DNA of 64,000 bases from positions 1,240,001 through 1,304,000 of the forward strand of contig JARFIW010001320.1 in NCBI GenBank assembly GCA_036346225.1, in the 5' to 3' direction. Position 1 is the first letter of the stretch, and each line of letters begins with the position of its first letter. Origin of the DNA: Platerodrilus igneus (taxonomy: Eukaryota; Arthropoda; Insecta; Coleoptera; Lycidae). Under the pieces are notes generated by a model. The model had not been told where the DNA came from. It searched no databases and worked only from the letters and a program-made list of their open reading frames with translations. This document shows positions 12,834-24,070 of this stretch, piece after piece. Made by a program: the position numbers and the translations under genes.

Positions 12834-13141
12834 TTAATCACGGGGTTCTTGTAAGTTACATGCAGAATACAAACGAGTAACATGTGTTTTATTCGTTTAA
12901 TTTAGTGGTCAAAACAATACACATACAAATATTAAGAAGTATTGAGATTAGAATAACTATCACTACAAACAAATTCTTAAATTAGAACAATCTCACCAAA
13001 TTCAGCTACAATAATTGTATCACGCACTGTGATCTTTACTTCGAGAGCACGTCCTAGTACCGCAGCACTCTCGCGTCTCTCTCTCTCTAGTCCCGGTGCT
13101 CACTGCACTTCCCCACTACCCCACTACCTTAACCACAACGT

Positions 13142-13144
<3 letters not shown>

Positions 13145-13181
<37 letters not shown>
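13145..13181. repeat. (TA)n microsatellite
   Basis: A pure TA run in the 3' non-coding part of the gypsy element, followed by a short C homopolymer near 13210. Confidence 0.9.
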
Positions 13182-13185
<4 letters not shown>

Positions 13186-13294
13186 AGAGTTGGGCCTGTC
13201 AAATGATCCCCCCCCCTTTTAAATTGAAGAAATAGAACAATTAAGAGATTTAAAACTAGTAACGAGAGGCGCAACCTAACTACTAAACATTACT

Positions 13295-14441
13295 TTGAAC
13301 ATATCGTTTAAGATTATACACATTTTGAATACCCTATGATTGCCCGTGGTATCATCTACTATTTCATAGGAATTGTAGCCGACTATGGAAATACCCGTAG
13401 CAGGACCCTTAAACAATAAAAAGAATTTTTAAATTTCAAGCAACTCACTAAACGATTCAACAATAATTTCTCTTGGGCAAACGTTACAACGCTAACACGA
13501 TCTAACTCGGGTGTCTTGGCCGCTGGGAATTCCACTTTTAAAACAAACGAATTCGCAGGGCGAGTACCAAAATGTAAAAATTCAGGCAAAAACGAGATAC
13601 CACTATGTATAACGCGATTCAACCACGACTGAAGTCTATCAAGAACCCACACCCACTTTGTGCGTCGTTAATGGCATGTGCTCCGCATTAATCTGCCAAT
13701 TTCTTTATTAATTCTTTCTACCGGGTTACCTTGGGGAAAATAAGTAGAGGTACGTCGCACGCGTATCCCTTCATCCTTAAGTCGACCGGACCATGCTTTA
13801 CTAGAGAATTGAGTCTCGTTATCTGATAGGATACTTTCTGGCTTACCCATGAACGGAACACATTTTGACAAAATACAATCTACAATGATCTTGGTCGTAC
13901 CACGCCGTAGAGGGAACAGCATGACAAATTTGCTGAACACATCAATACATACCAGGAGCACTGTAGCCCCTCCTCGAGATCTAGGTAATGGTCTTATTAG
14001 ATCTACACTTAACATTCTATTGATATTGTCTGGCACCACGCTCTGCATAGCGCCATGCGAACGTACAGAACTTTTGGCCTTCTAGCACAGATCACAACTG
14101 GCAATATATCGACGACAGATACGCCGCATTTTAGGCCAATAATAATCCAATGCTTATTGTGCGTAACACTTCGCCTGACCAAAGTGCCTCTGCTCTTAAT
14201 GCTCTTGTAACACTCAAGACTTGACTTGGGCCGCGGGGATGTATAGCCGGAAATGGGCATTTGCTCCCGACCCTCTCCTGAATAGTCCATTGTGGACAAC
14301 AAACCACTTCGATTTGTTCGAGCCTTTACCGGCCCTTATCAACGCTTGCCTAACCTTATTGCAGAAAGGATTATTCGCCTGATCCTCTTTCAACCGCTTC
14401 ATATTAGCCGCCACCGTTTTATAAAGTTCGGAACGACGCAT
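13295..14441 (-). pseudogene. Gypsy integrase (H2C2, DDE core, C-terminus) with frameshifts
   Basis: On the minus strand, 14214-14441 begins MRRSELYKTVAANMKRLKEDQ and is the N-terminal leader. A zinc-binding His/Cys segment follows near 14090-14200. The rve core is in 13668-14048: SVDL gives the first Asp, LSDNETQF the second, and NPVERINKE the catalytic Glu. The next frame (13383-13652) has the conserved LNRVIHSGISFLPEFLHFG stretch, followed by a GP..V..YEIVDD-type C-terminal domain to about 13295. The DDE residues are present but the gene is split over several frames. It would cut and join cDNA into host DNA if intact. Confidence 0.8.
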
Positions 14442-14459
14442 TGTAAATATAGCGATATT

Positions 14460-14975
14460 TAAATTAGAGGAAACCTCAATTTAGTTTCCCGACGTCTTTT
14501 CAGGATACCGAGATAAGGCATATGCCATAAAATTCTCGGACCCTTTACAATAATTTATTTGGAAATCATATTCCTGTAGGCACAATATCCAACATGTCAG
14601 ACGAGCAGACAGTAACCGACAAGATCGAATGAACGCTAACGCCTCATGATCCGTGATAACAGTAATGTCACGACCTCAAACTAACACGCGCCATTTTTTA
14701 AATGCAAAGACCACTGCAGCGGCCTCCTTCTCTGTAATTGTATAATGAAACTCGGGTCTTGCATTATGCGGCCCGCAAATGCAATTATCACCCTTTTACC
14801 TATAACTTCTTCCTGTTGAAATATCACCGCCCCAACGCATATCCAGACGCATCAGTTTGGATGAATAATTTTCTAGTAAAATCTGGATGTTTCAATACCG
14901 AACCCTCTAAGAAACTTTCTTTAATTTTGATAAAGGAGTTATCCTCTTCGACTCCCCTTTTATATTGATTACGGG
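14460..14975 (-). pseudogene. Gypsy RNase H domain fragment
   Basis: The minus strand reads KIKESFLEGSVLKHPDFTRK, then IQTDASGYALG, which is the RT-connection and start of RNase H. In another frame TITEKEAAAVVFAFKKWR follows, then ITVITDHEAL. This is the standard gypsy RNase H order (TDAS, E...A.V.A..KWR, TDH). At least one frameshift and a stop separate the parts. The RT palm (YVDD region) that should precede it is absent; gag precedes it instead. Confidence 0.75.
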
Positions 14976-15914
14976 CTCTATTAGCCCCATTATTTTCTTG
15001 CGCCGGGAGATCGCAATTTCTCCACGATCGCTGATTCGACCTTTCATTACGCGAACTTTCATCTTCGATTGCATCTGCCCTCCTGAGATGAGATTCAATA
15101 TCGTCCATGGATCGGTGTTCCGAATTTATCAGTCCCCGCTTAATTTCAGGTGAGAAATGGTCTATACACATAGAGGTTAATTCGCTTTCGTCAATAGCTT
15201 GCGATAAATACCTAGCCTCTTTAATCTTTCCTAGAAAGTAGTCCACTCTGGACCCTCCCTGATACTCCCCAAATTTAATATTGGAAAACAATTACCTTGG
15301 TTTCTCCACGCCACACTATCTACTCACACACTGTTCAATAAATTGATCTAATGAACCAAAACATTTAATTTCTGCCCAATCTTGAACAGAACCTTTTAAA
15401 CATTCTGTAGCATAATATACCTTTTTCTCGTCAGGAACTCCTGCCCTGTCTAATAAAGTAGTTAATTTTTCAATAAACGCCATCGGGTGCGTTTGACTAT
15501 TAACTGAAAATTGCAAATGGGTACACCCCCAGATCTTTCCATGTCGATATATAATTCCTACTATGTGAACCGCGACACGGTTCGCCGCTAAATTGTCTCT
15601 GGGATGTAACAGTTTCAATTTTAACACATTCTTTCCTGTCATCCACTACATATACACTAGTATCCATTTTAGTTTCTTCAACATGATTAGATTGGTCACC
15701 CTCTTTTAACAAAATTTGCTTTGATGAATCACAAATGCTATCCTAAATAATCCTTGTATTTTCACTTAATATGCTACTCATAACATTACTAAATTTTCAA
15801 GTGATCTTTCAAGAATTTTTCTCAGCTGGTCTATTGCCCTATCATCACGACGGGTGCCAAAGCCCTCCTCAGAATCACTCAACTGATTTTTTTACTCTTA
15901 TTACGTTTCGCCAT
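14937..15914 (-). pseudogene. Gypsy gag, fused to RNase H
   Basis: A minus-strand ATG at 15912-15914 opens a lysine-rich start. After frame changes, an acidic segment and a retroviral-type gag core are readable (MAFIEKLTTLLDRAGVPDEK with CLKGSVQDWAEI, 15316-15642). The frame 14824-15291 then continues gag (FGEYQGGSRVDYFLGKIKEA) and passes near 14937, without a stop, into RNase H. Zinc knuckles, protease and RT are skipped. Gag normally forms the particle. This fused frame is a deletion product. Several stops in the 5' third confirm decay. Confidence 0.7.
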
Positions 15915-16085
15915 CGTTTGATTCTACAGCACTACACAATATTTTCACACATAGATATTCCCTACACTTAACTAGTTTTAATAATAAAAGATAACGAGTA
16001 ATATCATTAGCAGAATAGTTCTCTGTAGTATGCAATAACACCTGCAATTTAAAGTAAAGGCTGTTTAATAATCCGACCACTAGCT

Positions 16086-16159
16086 GCAAAGAATCATGCA
16101 TTATTTGAAAGGAACTGTAGATAAAAAATTAGTGTATAATGGTAAAAGTGGTCAAACAA

Positions 16160-16202
<43 letters not shown>

Positions 16203-16650
16203 ATACAGTGATGCTGATTGGGATAGTGCACAAGAAGAAAGAAGATCCACGACTGGTTTTGTTTTTCTTAAAAATAATGGTGCAATATCTTGGAACACAA
16301 GAAAGCAACCTACAATAGCTTTTTCCACAACGGAAGTTGAATATAATGGCCATGTCAGCTGCGACACAGAAAGCTTTATGGCTAAAAGGACTATACGAAG
16401 AGATCTTAATGCCCCCCGTCTCTCTTTCAACCATTAAATTTGTGGACAATGATGGAGCAGAAAATTTAGCCATGAATGGAAGGAACACCAGATCAAGAAC
16501 CAAACATATAGATATACGTTACCATTTTATTCGGGAAAAGATAAGCAGTGGCATAATTGAGTTTTGCAGTGTTGAGACAAAAGAAATGGCAGAGCACTCA
16601 CTGACGAAGGCGCTAGACAAGGATAAATTTAATTTTTGTGCATTGAGAGA
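16086..16650 (+). pseudogene. Copia RNase H with in-frame (TA)n expansion and frameshift
   Basis: The copia frame resumes with RIMHYLKGTVDKKLVYN, then reads into a (TA)19-type tract translated as repeated Ile-Tyr, then GYSDADWDSAQEERRSTTGFV and AISWNTRKQPT. These are the hallmark copia RNase H motifs. At about 16346 one extra base breaks EVEY; the next frame (16337-16714) continues MAMSAATQKALWLKGLYEE and the HIDIRYHFIRE segment. The protein end is replaced by errantivirus LTR sequence from about 16650. Confidence 0.85.
16163..16200. repeat. (TA)n microsatellite inside copia RNase H
   Basis: A pure TA run sits between the codons for TTD and GYSDADW of copia RNase H and keeps the frame open as an Ile-Tyr repeat. 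Confidence 0.9.
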
Positions 16651-17222
16651 TAGGTTTTGGGCCTTTGGGAGCTTCTTTTTAAAAGGGACCTTATTTCCAA
16701 AACACTCCCATTAAGTGTATTTTTATAATAATTACAATAATTTTGACAATTGTACGTTATATTCATTAACGACTTGGTTTCAAAAATAATTAAATTTATT
16801 AATCACTAAATTAATTAATTAAAACTAAAATGAGTAGCTTGAACAACCAACAATGTTAAAGTTGTGAAGCTCGAGACTGACTGGCCATCTTGGGCTCTTG
16901 AAGATATTTATGCTATCCCTGCTCTTACATCACTTTGTGATAAATGCAGATCTCATGTCTGCTATTTCTTGATACAATACAAAGTATTACATTTTAATAA
17001 TCTTAATTCTAATAATTGCTATCTTATTGTCTACTGTGACCTGCACCTGCAGTGACATATTACGTCTGGAATACAAAGTAACTGTTTCCGTTCTCATGTC
17101 TGGTTTGTGAACTTTCATTATCCTTTTATTATGTTCTTCAACTATACAATGTAACAATAATTCTTAAGGCTTAGTGGTTTCATTTAAATATACATATATG
17201 TTGATTTGGGAGATATGTAACT
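16650..17222 (-). repeat. LTR-A of errantivirus-like array
   Basis: It starts (plus strand) ATAGGTTTTGGG and ends GATATGTAACT, so on its own strand it begins AGTTAC, like errantivirus LTRs. It is nearly collinear with LTR-B and LTR-C. Short open frames such as 16864-17055 recur in each copy only because the LTR is repeated. Confidence 0.85.
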
Positions 17223-17352
17223 CCTCCCGACGTAGATGAAAATTAAGGGTTTTACATAATTTTTAAAACTTTTTTCCTTAATGGTTTATTTATTACTTCT
17301 TTATTTACCCTTTGTTTTTTGTTTCTTATTACTAAAATTTGTTTTCTTGTTT

Positions 17353-17900
17353 CTATATTAAATTAGTGACGTGCTCTTTCTTATAGACTAATCTTAACAG
17401 TTTAATTTTTTCTAATAAGGTTAGGTGTAATCTTTCAATTACTCCATTTGATTCTGGGTAATTTTCTGTTATAAAATGAATTTCTATTTTCTGAAGTTCT
17501 AGGGTATTTTGTATGGTTTTGTTCCTAATTTGCTGCCATTGTCTAAGGTTATTGCTTTGGGTGTACCGCAAAATATAAAGTATTGTAAGAATCCTTGGGT
17601 TACGTCGATACTATTCTTTGAAGTTATGGGTATCGCTTGGCCTACTTTGGTGAATGCGTCTACGATTGTTAAAAAATTTTGGGCTTCTACTACCAAAGTG
17701 TCAGGCATGTAATTTTTGAAAAGGTTTGTCGGGTGTTTTAGTTAAAATTATGGGTACCTTTGGTGGTGATTTGTCATATTTTGCTTTGTCGCATAATTGA
17801 CATTGGTTGACAAAATCCGTGGTTAATTTTTTCATGTCCTTAATGTAATATCTTCTTAGGAGTTGTTTTAATGTTTTGTTGATTCCACGATGGTTGGTTT
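17353..17900 (-). pseudogene. Unit 1 integrase remnant
   Basis: The minus frame 17499-17708 reads NFLTIVDAFTKVGQAIPI, then a YF...GTPKAITLDNGS stretch. These are the first and second Asp regions of an errantivirus-type rve core. The frame 17353-17571 carries ESNGVIERLHLTLLEK with the catalytic Glu. A His/Cys zinc-binding part lies near 17780-17900. The three segments are in different frames. Downstream pol and env are deleted, so LTR-A plus a short spacer lies directly beside this integrase. Confidence 0.75.
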
Positions 17901-18280
17901 TACCCTCGTGTTGGTTTCGAATTACGTTATTTATTTCGTCTGGGTCATCTAAGGTTATTGATTTTCGTGTAGATTTGATTATCTCTCGTCCTGAATTACT
18001 AAATAATCTAATATATAATTCTGAAAATCGTTTATATAGATGTTCTGTGGCGAAATAAAATGTAAAAACGTTTTTTCTCTAGGGTATATTCTTTCAAAAT
18101 TTTAATTATCTGCTCCTCGTTATCATCTTTTATTGTTTGAATTTGATATATTTTCTTATTATTTTCGGTAACTATGAATTGATTTGGTTTCGTGTCTAAT
18201 GCTTCGTTTAAAAATTTAATGGCAATTTTTGGTTTTCTCCATCTCTGTAATTTTGAATTTGGTTATTTGAGTTTGCATAA

Positions 18281-18870
18281 TCATACTAATGGTCTATAGT
18301 CGATGTATATATAGAATTTCCTTTCATAAATATATTGTCCAAAATATTTTGTTGCCCAAATTATTGCTAATACTTTTTTCTCAATAGTTCCATATCTTTG
18401 TTCCGTTTCATTTAGTGTTCTTGGCGCATAGCTGATTGGTTTATCGCTACCTACTTTTCCTTGGCTCAATACTGCGCCTAATGCAACGTTAGATGCGTCG
18501 TTTGTTAATACAAATGGTTCTGAAGAATCAGGGTATTCCAATATAGGGTGATTGTAAGGATACATTAAATTTTTTCTACTGTTTTTATAAATTCCGGTGT
18601 GTGTTCGATCTTATTACCCTTCTTTAAACAATTTGTCAATGGGTCGCAATCAATGTTATGCTTTGCCGGTTAATTTGCTGATTATTAAGCGTAAAGGCAA
18701 AACGTTGCGTTCACTGTCGCCTGGTTTATGAAAAAATTTTAAAAACATCTCGCAAGCAGTAATGAAAATTTGAAAATTTCCTGATAGTGCTTGATTTCCG
18801 TCGTATAGCGTAATTGCGTCTAGATAAAGTTTTATGTTGTCACAGTTTACTGTTTTTTTGAATAAATTAA
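18281..18870 (-). pseudogene. Unit 1 gag scrap joined to RNase H
   Basis: The minus frame 18281-18565 reads PILEYPDSSEPFVLTNDASN, then GAVLSQGKVG, then YAPRTLNETEQRYGTIEKK and WATKYFGQYIYERKF. This is a Ty3/gypsy RNase H of the 17.6/297/TED type. Immediately upstream (18600-18720) are the NCLKKG-type connection and a gag-like LIISKLTGKA stretch, with no RT or protease between. Unit 2 has the same junction. The fusion and later frameshifts make it non-functional. Confidence 0.75.
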
Positions 18871-19314
18871 TTTTAAGTTACTTCAGTCGAGTTTGTATTG
18901 AGTTATTTAAAGAATCACTTATCTTTGCGTATATTGTGCGTAATTATAATAGCCCTGGTTATAATTACATCGGTTTCAGACTTCCGCTGAATAATTATTT
19001 CATTATATTGTTGCACTAGTAAAGTACATAAAACACTTTTATAATTATACATCTTCGTTAATTTGTTTGCACTGAAAGTGTTTAATTATAACCCTTTATG
19101 AACGTGATGAGAATCAAGTTTTTAGATTTTTCTGAATAATAATTGCTGTAATAAAATGGTACAAAGAATTGCGTTCTAATTATACACTAAAACTTTGGAC
19201 TTTGCTGAATTAATCGTTTTATTAATAGATCGTAATAATTGTAATAAGTTGTGCGCAAATGCGTATATAAAAATTCTTTTGTTAAAATGAGTTTGCTCAG
19301 TAAATTCTTTCAGA

Positions 19315-19343
<29 letters not shown>
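19315..19343. repeat. (AAT)n microsatellite in unit 1 leader
   Basis: A run of AAT triplets in the 5' leader of unit 1. The equivalent site in unit 2 (about 23790) has only a few triplets, so the run expanded after the units separated. Confidence 0.85.
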
Positions 19344-19345
<2 letters not shown>

Positions 19346-19572
19346 TGCGATAATAAAATTGTAAAAATTCTTCTGTTTCTTACTAGCTAATATCAATATT
19401 CAGTTGATAATGGTTAAAAAAATGAACTTATGGTACTCACAAGAATTTGTTTGCCAGTTTCATTATAGTCTTTCCTCTTTGTTATTGGACTTAGTCAATT
19501 TTTGTACTACGTCTAATTGGAATTCAAGACCGCTAGTTCCTCGATTTTTGGATTCACTAGTGCCCTTCTGGA

Positions 19573-19590
19573 ATCTTACCGACTGCGCCA
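19573..19590 (-). promoter_or_regulatory. Primer binding site of unit 1 (tRNA-Ser type)
   Basis: The reverse complement reads TGGCGCAGTCGGTAAGAT and abuts LTR-B. It is the primer binding site style of gypsy/17.6/297-like errantiviruses, which use a serine tRNA. It fixes the 5' end of unit 1 at LTR-B and hence the minus orientation. Confidence 0.85.
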
Positions 19591-19591
19591 G

Positions 19592-20166
19592 ATAAGTTTT
19601 CGGCTTTTGGGAGCTTCTTTTTAAAAAGGGACTTTATTTCCAAAACATTTCTACCAAGTGTATTTTTATAATAATTACAATAATTTTGACAATTGTACGT
19701 TATATACATTAACAATTTGGTTTCAAAAATAATCAAAGTTACTAATCACTAAATTAATTAATTAAAACTAAAATGAGTAGCTTGAACAACCAACAATGTT
19801 AAAGTTGTGAAGCTCGAGACTGACTGGCCATCTTGGGCTCTTAAAGATAATTATGCTATCCCTGCTCTTACATTACTTTTTGGAAAATGCAGCTCTCATG
19901 TCTGGTATTTCTTGATACAATACAAAGTATTACATTTTAATAATTTTAGTTCTAATAATTGCTGTCTTATTGTTTACCGTTACCTGCACCTGCAATGTTA
20001 TATTACGTCTGGAATACAAAGTAACTGTTTCCGTTCTCATGTCTGGTTTGTAAACTTTCATTAAGCTTTTATTATGTCCTTTAATTATACAATATAACAA
20101 TTTATTTTTAAGACTCAATAGTTTCATTTAAATATACATGTGTATTAATTAGGGAGATATGTAACT
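19592..20166 (-). repeat. LTR-B of errantivirus-like array
   Basis: The shared LTR serves as 5' LTR of unit 1 and 3' LTR of unit 2. It is collinear with LTR-A through the block GACTGACTGGCCATCTTGGG and the terminal GATATGTAACT. Confidence 0.85.
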
Positions 20167-20312
20167 CCTCCTGACGTAGATGAAAATTAATGGTTTTACT
20201 TAATTTTTAAAACCTATTGTCCCTAAGGGTTCATTGATTATTTCTTTATTTACCTTTGTTTCTTGTTTCTTATGACTAAAATTTGTTTCCTTGTTTCTAT
20301 ATCTAAGATACA

Positions 20313-20835
20313 TTATGTACAATAAAAAACAGTTAATAAAATTGTTACAATAATTAATAAAATTGTCCAAACACTGATATTGCTGTAATGTAATTTTGGC
20401 ACTTTTAATTCACTTAAGTGTTCTTTATAACTGTCCATTAATTTTACGGCTTGGTTGAGATTGTCTAGGTCTAGATGTTCTAGTTGCATTTGTTTCTTGA
20501 TGATTTTGTCGTCTTCCGTTTGTGTAATCTTGAACTCGGGTAAGTTTGCGAATTTCTTCGTTACTGCTGGGTCTTGATATACTCGAATAATTTCGTTTTT
20601 TAATTTTAAACAGCAATCTTCTTTTATGCCGATTACTTTACTTTCAATTAAGGCTAAACTGTTTTTGTCTTAGTTGCAATACGTGGTTGATATTACTTCT
20701 TGCGGAAATAAAGCAATCCAGTTGTCCGTGACTTTCCAAATTTTTATATTCGTAATTTGTACTGGTTTTGCCTCACAATGTTTATAGTGATTAGAAAATC
20801 TTAATAGTTGTACTTCACAAGGGCTATCTGTTTAA
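20313..20835 (-). pseudogene. Errantivirus env, C-terminal part (unit 2)
   Basis: One minus frame from about 20640 to the stop at 20313 reads a helical ectodomain segment rich in Lys, Glu and Leu. It contains two adjacent Cys and ends in a ~20-residue hydrophobic membrane span and a short Cys-Thr tail. This is the C-terminal design of insect errantivirus Env, which is related to baculovirus F fusion proteins. The 5' continuation (20640-20835) matches the env copy at 52658-52880 but contains a stop. The middle of the gene is missing and replaced by 20836-21060. Confidence 0.65.
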
Positions 20836-21060
20836 ATAGCTGTTGCACGAAGGTGATTTGAAAAGTTCGCGAAACAAAGAAGAAAATAAAAAAATCTGTT
20901 TTTAAAATGAATCCTGCATATCTTTATGTATTTCTGTTGCTTTCCAAACCTTTTTTACAAAATATTTGATAACAGCGTACGTTTTAGTTTATTCATTTTG
21001 AAAAACTCACAAAACTAACTTTACTTCATATAGCACCAAATTAATACTATTTGACAGAAT
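20836..21060. other. Segment unlike env inside unit 2
   Basis: These ~225 bp have no counterpart in the env copy at 52800-53860, whereas both sides do. It is an insertion accompanied by loss of most of env. Its origin is not recognised. Confidence 0.5.
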
Positions 21061-21450
21061 AATGTCAAATTTAACATATTCTATTGTGTATTGCATACTT
21101 TCCAATTTTGCTGGTAGTATACCGGGGTTGTTTTTAATATCTTCCACTATTATGTCTTGGTCGTCCGTTCTACCTGATTGGAGGTTGACGGCAAAGGTGA
21201 TGGCTGTCCATCTGAAATTACAGGATGTCTTAAATTCTTTAAGGGAATGTATTTTACAATCTATCCGTTATCTACTACAGCTACATTTTTCTTTGATATT
21301 TTTTTGATTTTAAACGGACCTAAATTTCTGGGGGCCGTTTTATGTCTCTTACTTTTAAAATTCCTTTCGTACACGGTTTGTCCTACTGAAAATCTATTTA
21401 TATCGGCGTTTTTATTGTGGTTTTTGTAATACGTTCTTTACCGTTATCTA
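21061..21450 (-). pseudogene. Env N-terminus and pol C-terminus (unit 2)
   Basis: On the minus strand a stretch with KDIKNNPGILPAKLES is the start region of env. It is preceded by a pol C-terminal tail (the PRNLGPFKI-type segment). The corresponding DNA at 53861-54150 is collinear, which supports the call. Frames on the plus strand here (21062-21429) are shadows. Confidence 0.55.
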
Positions 21451-21451
21451 A

Positions 21452-22200
21452 TTAATTTTTTACATTAATATAAATAATTTTTAATTTTTCCTTGTGGTCT
21501 TTAGCATACTGTTGATATACTTCTTTATTGTAGTGTATATCGTAAGGGTTGCGGGAATCTGAGTGTCTTAATGTTAATTCGAGGAGTGTAAAATTAGTTG
21601 ATGAGTAGATTGTGTTGTTGTAGGCAATTAGTGCGTATGACATTAAACTAGTGACGTGTTCTTTCTTATAGATTAATAATTTGTTCTAATAAGGTTAGGG
21701 TGTAATCTTTCAATTAGTCCATTTGATTCTGGGTGATTTTCTGTTATAAAATGAATTTTTATTTTATGGAGTTTTGTATGGTTTCGTTCCTAATTTGCTG
21801 CCATTGTCTAAGGTTATTGCTTTGGGTGTACCGTAAAATGTAAAGTATTGTAAGAATTCTTGGGTTACATCGATACTATTTTTTGAAGTGATGGGTATCG
21901 CTTGGCCTACTTTGGTGAATGCGTCTACGATTGTTAAAAAGTTTTGGGCCTTTACTACCAAAGTGTCTGCATGTAATTTTTGAAAACGTTTGACGGGTGT
22001 TTTAATTAACATTAAGGGTACCTTTGGGGGTGATCTGTCATATTTCGCTTTGCCGCATAATTTACATTGGTTGATAAAATCCGTGGTTAATTCTTTCATA
22101 TCCTTAAAGTAATATCTTCTTACGAGTTGTTTTAATGTTTCGTTGATTCCACGTTGATTGGTTTTACCTTCGTGTCGGTTCGAATTATCTCATTTATTTC
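21452..22200 (-). pseudogene. Unit 2 integrase
   Basis: The longest minus frame (21764-22099) contains CKLCGKAKYDRSPP (end of the H2C2 finger), then NFLTIVDAFTKVGQAIPI (first Asp) and GTPKAITLDNGSKLG (second Asp). The Glu region continues in another frame near 21660-21740, and 21452-21643 reads SYALIAYNNTIYSSTNFTL, the usual post-core segment. More complete than the unit 1 copy but still frameshifted. Confidence 0.8.
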
Positions 22201-22719
22201 GTCTGGGTCATCTAAGGTTATTAATTTTTGTGTAGATCTAATTATCTCGGGTCCTGAATTATTAAATAATCTAAAATGTAAATCTGAAAATCGTTTGTAT
22301 AGATGTTCTGTGATGAAATAAAAGTAAAAGCATTTTTTCTCTGGGGTATATTCTTTTAAAATTTTAATTATCTGTTCCTCGTTATTCTCTTTTGTTATTT
22401 GAATTTGATATATTTTCTTATTATCTGCTTTTGTATATTTTACTGGATTGGGGTTGGTTAAAACTTCGGTAATTATAAATTGATTTGGTTTTGTATTTAT
22501 TGCATCGTTTAAAAGTATAATTACAATTTTCGGTTCGTCGTTTTGCGTTGAGTGTATGGTTTCTATTTCTTCCCCTTAATCTCTGGTTCGTCTACGTTAC
22601 CTATAACTGACTTTGTTTCTATTGCGTTGAGTTGTATTCTGCTTAGTGCATCTGCGTTATTATTATACATTACTTTCTTATATATAATTTCATAGTCGTA
22701 TTCTTCTAGTCTAATTCTC

Positions 22720-23330
22720 CATCTATGTAATTTTCAATTCGGTTTTTTGAGTTTGCATAACTATACTAATAGTCTATGGTCGACGTATATGTAGAATTTC
22801 CTTCCATAAAGATATGGTCTGAAATATTTTGTAGCTCAAATTACTGCTAATAATTCTTTCTCAATAATGCTATATTTTTGTTCCGTTTTATTTAGTGTTC
22901 TTGACGCGTAGCTGATTGGTTTATCGCGACCTACTTTTCCTTGACGCAATACTGTGCCTATTGCAACGTTAGATGCGTCGGTTAGTACAAATGGTTTTGA
23001 AAAATCAGGGTATTCTAATATAGGGTGGTTTGTAAGGATACATTTAATTTTTTCTACTGCTTTGAGAAATTTCGGTGTGTGTTTGATCTTATTACCGTTC
23101 TTTAAACAATTTGTCAATGGTTTGCAATCAATGTTAATGCTCTGCCGGTTAATTTGCTGATTATTAAGCGTAAAAGCAAGACGTTGCGTTTACTGTCGCC
23201 TGGTTTATAGAAAGATTTTAAAAATACCTCGCAACCAGTAATAGAAATTCCTAGTAGTGCTTGATTTTAGTCGAATACAGAATTCCGTCTAGATAAAGTT
23301 GTGTGTTATCGCAGTTCAGTGTTTTTTATA
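22720..23330 (-). pseudogene. Unit 2 gag scrap joined to RNase H
   Basis: The minus frame 22836-23117 reads TNCLKNGNKIKHTPKFLKAV, then HPILEYPDFSKPFVLTDAS and YASRTLNKTEQKYSIIEKE, an errantivirus-type RT connection plus RNase H. Just upstream (23126-23250) a different frame reads a gag-like FLKSFYKPGDSKRNVLLL segment with LIISKLTGRALTLI. RT and protease are absent. The junction lies near 23125 and is matched by unit 1 near 18660. This indicates the deletion arose once, before the tandem duplication. Confidence 0.75.
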
Positions 23331-24051
23331 TAAATTAATTCTAAGTTACTTCAGTCGAGCTTGTATTGAGTTATTTAAAGAATCACTTATTTCTACGTAT
23401 ATTGTGGGTAATTATAATAGCCTTGGTTATAATTACATCGGTTTCAGACTTCGGCTGAATAATTATTTTATTAAATTGTTGCACTAATAAAGTACTGAAA
23501 ACGCTTTTATAATTATATACCTTCGTTAATTTTTTTGCACTGAAAGTGTTTAATTATAACCCTTTATGAATGTTATGAGAATCCAGTTTTCAGATTTTTC
23601 TCAATAATAATTGCAGTAATAAAATGGTACAAAGAATTGCGTTTTAATTATACACTAAAGCTTCGTACTTTGACGAGTAAATCGTTTCATTAATAAATCG
23701 TAATAATTGTAATAAGTTGTGCATAAATGCGTATGTATATATAAATTCCTTTGTTAAAATGAGTTTGCCGAGTAAATTCTTTCAGAAATAACAATAATAA
23801 ATTGCGATAGTAAAATTGTAAAAATTCTTTTGTTTCTTACTAGCTAATATCAATACTCAGTTGATAATGGTTAGGAAAATAAACTTACGGTATTCACAAG
23901 AATTTGTGTGACAGTTCCATTATATTCTTTCCTCTTTGTTATTGGACTTGGTCGATTTTTGTACTACGTCCAATTGGTTTTCTTCCAGACAAAGAATTGA
24001 AATTCAAGACCACCAGTTCCTCGAATTTGGATTCGCTAGTGCCCTTGTGGA

Positions 24052-24069
24052 ATCCTACCGACTGCGTCA
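24052..24069 (-). promoter_or_regulatory. Primer binding site of unit 2
   Basis: The reverse complement TGACGCAGTCGGTAGGAT abuts LTR-C. It is one substitution from the unit 1 site in the leading TGGCGC, and closer to the consensus at its inner end. Confidence 0.8.
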
Positions 24070-24070
24070 C

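Larger units (their letters stand above)
12834..16085 (-). mobile_element. Ty3/gypsy element, internally deleted, inserted in copia
   Basis: A minus-strand gypsy-type element occupies the gap between two consecutive copia pieces. From its 5' side (high coordinates) it reads gag, directly RNase H, H2C2 zinc finger, integrase and pol C-terminus. Protease and RT are missing. Sequences that should be LTRs (12834-13290 and 15915-16085) do not obviously match each other, so LTRs are not called. The left flank contains a (TA)n tract and a C-rich run. The boundaries are set by where copia reading stops and resumes. Confidence 0.7.

Noticed and set aside
12834..13290. Gypsy 3' LTR matched to 15915-16085
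   Set aside because: I compared the two flanks by eye and found no convincing direct repeat, so no LTR pair is called.
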